Below, one piece after another: positions 5,714-8,269 of a stretch of 8,269 nucleotides of DNA. The position numbers were made by a program, and so were the translations under genes. The notes below the pieces were generated by a model. That model did not search any database. It was not told the DNA's origin and saw only the letters and a program-made list of their open reading frames with translations. Origin of the DNA: an uncultured Leptospiraceae bacterium (GTDB lineage: Bacteria > Spirochaetota > Leptospiria > Leptospirales > Leptospiraceae); NCBI GenBank assembly GCA_937924465.1, contig CALDSP010000228.1:1-8269 (forward strand). The letters run 5' to 3'. Numbering within the stretch: position 1 is the stretch's first letter; each line of letters begins with the position of its first letter.

Positions 5714-6858
5714 TCAGTAACCTCTATTTCTCGTACACCATCATCAATTTGAAAACGATAAAATTCTAATTGAATATTAAACTGGGAGTAGTAGTCTTTC
5801 CAAACACGATTTGAAATTCTTTCAAAATTACCAATTTTATCTAGAACTAAAACACATCCTCCAAAACCACCCCCAATCATTCTAGCTCCTATCACATCTT
5901 CATTATGCAACAGATCAACTAAAAAATCTATTTCTTGACAAGATACCTCATATAAATTAGATAATGAAGCGTGGCTCTCATAAAGTACTTTTCCTAGTTG
6001 ATCTGGTCTGCCAGAGTTTAAATAATAAATTGCATCTTCCGTTCTTTTTTTTTCTCCAAGAACATGTTTGACACGTTTTTTGAGTTTATTAGAAAGATTC
6101 AACTCATCTAAATTTTGATCTATGGAAAGAGAATAAAGATTCACAAGGTCTGGAAATTTTTCTTTTATCTTTATTAAAGCTTCTTCACATTCTTTGCGCC
6201 TAACGTTATAATCACTAGCCTCAAGCTCATGTTTTACTTTGGAATCAATGAGATAAAACTCACAGTTTCCTAAATTTATATTTTTATATTCAAAGTTCAG
6301 TGTAGAAGTGTCGAGTAGCAAAGCAGAGTTTTTTTGTCCATTTGCAATTACAAATTGATCCATAATTCCACATTTCATACCAACAAATTCATTCTCTGCT
6401 TTTTGAGCTATAAGGGCAATTTCTTTACGTGAAAGTCCAAGCCTCAAAATTTCAGAAAGAGCAAATCCAATTCCTACTTCCAAAGAAGCAGAAGAAGAAA
6501 GCCCTGCTCCATGAGGAATAGTTCCAGAAATTGCTATTTGTAAGCCGGGGATTTCAATACCTTTTTTTTCAAATTCTACAAATACACCTAAAATGTAATT
6601 GACCCACTTGTGCTCATTTTGATAAGAAAAATTTTTGAGTTCTACTGTTTCATGAAATTGAACAGAGTGGAAGATCCATTTTTTTTCTGGAAATGGAGAG
6701 ATTGCAATTTGAGTATGTAAATCAATTGTAGCAGGTAAAACTAATCCACCTAAGTAATCTACGTGTTCACCTATAATATTAATTCTCGCAGGAGATATAA
6801 ATAATCTGGGCTTATTATGAAAAGGTAAAGATTTTAACAAATCTGAAATAGAAAACAC
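5698..6858 (-). CDS. galK: galactokinase (GHMP kinase)
   Basis: Galactokinase (EC 2.7.1.6) phosphorylates alpha-D-galactose with ATP to galactose 1-phosphate, the entry to the Leloir pathway; cytoplasmic. I chose the GTG at 6858 because GGGAG (6865-6869) lies six bases upstream and the resulting 386 residues match the family (E. coli 382). The frame is open to a TTG at 6906, but that start has no SD and adds 16 odd residues. Motifs, numbered from the GTG: galactokinase signature S-P-A-R-I-N-I-I-G-E-H-V-D-Y at 22-35 with Arg25, Glu31, His32, Asp34 (family P-G-R-V-N-L-I-G-E-H-T-D-Y); ATP loop P-H-G-A-G-L-S-S-S-A-S at 115-125; C-G-I-M-D-Q with catalytic Asp167; third motif G-G-G-F-G-G at 329-334. 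All sugar-contacting residues are kept, so true galactokinase is likelier than a divergent GHMP kinase. First gene of a galK-STAS-panB unit. No galT, galE or transporter is in view. Confidence 0.95.
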   Translation of the reverse strand: MFSISDLLKSLPFHNKPRLFISPARINIIGEHVDYLGGLVLPATIDLHTQIAISPFPEKKWIFHSVQFHETVELKNFSYQNEHKWVNYILGVFVEFEKKGIEIPGLQIAISGTIPHGAGLSSSASLEVGIGFALSEILRLGLSRKEIALIAQKAENEFVGMKCGIMDQFVIANGQKNSALLLDTSTLNFEYKNINLGNCEFYLIDSKVKHELEASDYNVRRKECEEALIKIKEKFPDLVNLYSLSIDQNLDELNLSNKLKKRVKHVLGEKKRTEDAIYYLNSGRPDQLGKVLYESHASLSNLYEVSCQEIDFLVDLLHNEDVIGARMIGGGFGGCVLVLDKIGNFERISNRVWKDYYSQFNIQLEFYRFQIDDGVREIEVTEWIQT

Positions 6859-7099
6859 AATACACTCCCAAAACTTATTTCTAAAGCAAAAAAACTTTCT
6901 TTTCAAGTTTTAATCTATTTACAAAAAAGCAATAATAATTATAATCATTTAATCAAATTTATACTTTTATTTCTTTCTTGAATAAAAAGTTTGGTTTAAA
7001 AAAATCTATTGTGCAAGATTTATTAGCATGATAATCAGTCTAGTGTTTTACAGGTTTTGGTTAAACGTTTTAGTATATTGTTATTTTTGAATTTGTCAT
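6859..7099. promoter_or_regulatory. AT-rich divergent intergenic region, galK operon and glycosylase gene
   Basis: 241 bp between the galK GTG and the TTG of the + strand gene, both transcribed outward, so it should hold two promoters. On the minus strand there is a perfect TATAAT at 6938-6943, about 80 bases from the galK start, without a clear -35. A second possibility is TATAAA near 6959-6964 with a poor TTTATT 17 bases upstream. For the + strand gene no convincing promoter is seen. TGATAATCA at 7029-7037 is the exact inverse of TGATTATCA at 7105-7113, a possible operator pair. No small ORF or RNA gene could be supported. Confidence 0.4.
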
Positions 7100-7705
7100 T
7101 TGCGTGATTATCATCCTTATAATCCATTTTTTCCACGTTATGCGAAAAAACTAATCTTAGGTTCTATTCCTCCACATCGATTTTGTAAAAATGAAAAAGG
7201 GAAAACCTATGGTAAGCTGTATCAAAATGATGTAGATTTTTATTATGGCAGTTATAAAAATCATTTTTGGAAAATCATTCAAGAAATATTTAAGATAAAG
7301 TTTGATTTTACGTTGAGTGACAAAGCTATTGAACAGAGAAAAAGATTTCTAGAGGAAAATAAAATTGCAATTTTTGATGTAATTCAAAGTTGTAAAAGAA
7401 TAAACAATAAAAGTTCCGATAAAGATCTATATGAAATTGAATGGATGAATTTAAATCTCATTCTAAAGCAAAATCCTTCCATTCAAACTATACTCTGCAC
7501 AAGTCAATTTGTAAGAAAATCTTTATTTCAAATTATAAAACCCATTCAAATTGAAAAACAAAATCAATTATGGAATTTGCAAACTGAAATGAAAACACTT
7601 AAAGTTATTCAACTTTATTCTCCCTCTCCTTTACTTGTTCGTGCATTGGGAAAAGAAGGAATACAAAAAAGATTTGAGCAATATCAAAAATTTTTACTTA
7701 AGTAA
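7100..7705 (+). CDS. uracil-DNA glycosylase superfamily protein (hypoxanthine-DNA glycosylase-like)
   Basis: 201 residues matching, by motif memory, the UDG-superfamily branch that includes DNA-deoxyinosine glycosylases. These excise deaminated bases (hypoxanthine, sometimes uracil) in base-excision repair. Evidence: N-terminal H-P-Y-N-P-F-F (5-11), strand plus loop L-I-L-G-S-I-P-P-x-R-F (18-28), Y-Y-G-S-Y-K-N-H-F-W (48-57), I-A-I-F-D-V-I-Q-S-C-K-R (89-100), a strand I-Q-T-I-L-C-T-S (128-135), and S-P-S-P (174-177) where classical UDGs have H-P-S-P. The only usable in-frame start is TTG 7100, because a TGA lies at 7088. It has no SD, but the domain begins right there, so the protein appears complete. 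It converges with the glycosyltransferase gene and overlaps it by 12 bp. Substrate specificity cannot be told from sequence. Confidence 0.8.
   Translation: MRDYHPYNPFFPRYAKKLILGSIPPHRFCKNEKGKTYGKLYQNDVDFYYGSYKNHFWKIIQEIFKIKFDFTLSDKAIEQRKRFLEENKIAIFDVIQSCKRINNKSSDKDLYEIEWMNLNLILKQNPSIQTILCTSQFVRKSLFQIIKPIQIEKQNQLWNLQTEMKTLKVIQLYSPSPLLVRALGKEGIQKRFEQYQKFLLK
7694..7705. repeat. 12-bp perfect palindrome shared by two convergent gene ends
   Basis: TTACTTAAGTAA is its own reverse complement. It is in the same codon phase on both strands, so each gene ends Leu-Leu-Lys-stop from the same bases. Six Ts follow on the + strand (7706-7711), and AAAAATT before it can pair with part of the T-run across a bulge, so it may also act as a weak terminator. 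Confidence 0.9.
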
Positions 7706-8269
7706 TTTTTTGATTACTTCATAGACAATAGAAAATACTATTTCTTGAGAGAAATATTTTTTTACTATTTCATGAGCTTTTTTGCCCATTTGAAACCTAA
7801 GCTCTGGATTTTGGATCAAAATTTCTAAAGCATTTACAAGGCTTGGAATGTTTTTTACTGGCACTAAAAGTCCATTTTCATCTTTGATGAGATCTCTGCA
7901 CCCTATGGTCTCTGTAGTTATGATTGGCCTACCCACAGCAGAGGCTTCTAATAAGCTAACTGGTAGCCCTTCTCGGTAAGAAGGAAGGCATACAATATCT
8001 ACTTCTTTGTAAAGAGAAAACATATCTTGAATTTCACCAAGCCAAGTTATATGTCCTTCTTTATTCCAATTTATTAAAATGTTCTCTGGAATGTGACTTG
8101 GATTTTCTGGATCCATTCTGCCTGCAAGTAGAAATTCTACATTTGGATATTTAGCTTTTAAAATTTTAGCGGCTTCTTGAAATTCATATATGCCTTTGTC
8201 ATAAATCATTCTAGCAGGTAAAAGAACTTTACAAATATGGTTTATTTGGATTTTAGGAGTAAAAGAAAA
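7694..8269 (-). CDS. GT4-family glycosyltransferase, N-terminal part outside window
   Basis: The frame is open through the right edge (191 residues visible), so the N-terminal acceptor domain is missing from view. An internal ATG at 8209 is not the start: codons before it read V-L-L-P-A-R and continue as M-I-Y-D-K-G, the standard GT4 motif at the beginning of the donor-binding domain. Other hallmarks are F-L-L-A-G-R-M (Rossmann strand), W-L-G-E-I-Q-D-M, and the E-x7-E nucleotide-sugar signature E-G-L-P-V-S-L-L-E followed by A-x2-V-G-R-P-I-I-T-T, G-C-R-D-L-I and N-G-L-L-V-P. Such enzymes transfer sugars from nucleotide donors to lipid or polysaccharide acceptors, often for O-antigen or capsule. 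Donor and acceptor are unknown. The E-G-L-P and G-C-R-D-L pattern is like enzymes of polysaccharide clusters, so a surface-polysaccharide locus may continue to the right. Confidence 0.92.
   Translation of the reverse strand, partial: FSFTPKIQINHICKVLLPARMIYDKGIYEFQEAAKILKAKYPNVEFLLAGRMDPENPSHIPENILINWNKEGHITWLGEIQDMFSLYKEVDIVCLPSYREGLPVSLLEASAVGRPIITTETIGCRDLIKDENGLLVPVKNIPSLVNALEILIQNPELRFQMGKKAHEIVKKYFSQEIVFSIVYEVIKKLLK

Noticed and set aside
6859..6906. TTG start for galactokinase (16 more residues)
   Set aside because: No SD before the TTG, whereas GTG 6858 has GGGAG six bases upstream and gives the family length.
6931..6949. Fur-box-like A/T sequence upstream of galK
   Set aside because: Partial match to the consensus, but most matching positions are A or T in a highly AT-rich stretch; not distinguishable from chance by eye.

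Overview
The window is A+T-rich, densely packed bacterial chromosome. It carries two lipoproteins with loose spirochaete-type lipoboxes, one of which resembles the leptospiral LIC_13355 lipoprotein family. It also has a single-TM TPR protein, a chemoreceptor and mostly housekeeping genes. Together these suggest a member of the Leptospiraceae or a close spirochaete relative. This is inference from protein style, not from a marker gene. I see no rRNA, tRNA, transposase, phage gene or CRISPR array.

Left part (1-2724): three genes read leftwards. A membrane-anchored TPR protein (1-723) runs off the left edge. To its right are two secreted lipoproteins, 888-1760 and 1820-2410. The right-hand lipoprotein has a long leader containing a compact cobalamin (B12) riboswitch: the conserved core and B12 box lie at about 2559-2641. 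A strong long hairpin ending in six Ts (2466-2521) looks like its terminator-type expression platform. A good sigma70-like promoter (2653-2681) starts that leader. A second perfect hairpin (1774-1803) separates the two lipoprotein genes and abuts the Shine-Dalgarno (SD) of the second. The simplest reading is a B12-responsive pair of surface lipoproteins of unknown function. This is the most interesting part of the window.

Middle (2725-4449): a complete transmembrane methyl-accepting chemotaxis protein, transcribed rightwards and divergent from the riboswitch leader.

Right-middle (4495-6858): a tight leftward operon, galactokinase (GTG start) -> STAS-domain anti-sigma-factor antagonist -> panB. 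galK and the STAS gene overlap by 16 bp, and only 10 bp separate the STAS gene from panB. The mixture of sugar phosphorylation, partner-switch signalling and pantothenate synthesis is unusual.

Right end: after an AT-rich divergent intergenic region (6859-7099) there is a uracil/hypoxanthine-DNA glycosylase superfamily protein on the + strand (7100-7705, TTG start). It converges with the C-terminal part of a GT4 glycosyltransferase (7694-8269, cut by the window edge). The two genes overlap by a 12-bp perfect palindrome that supplies the same last codons and stop to both.
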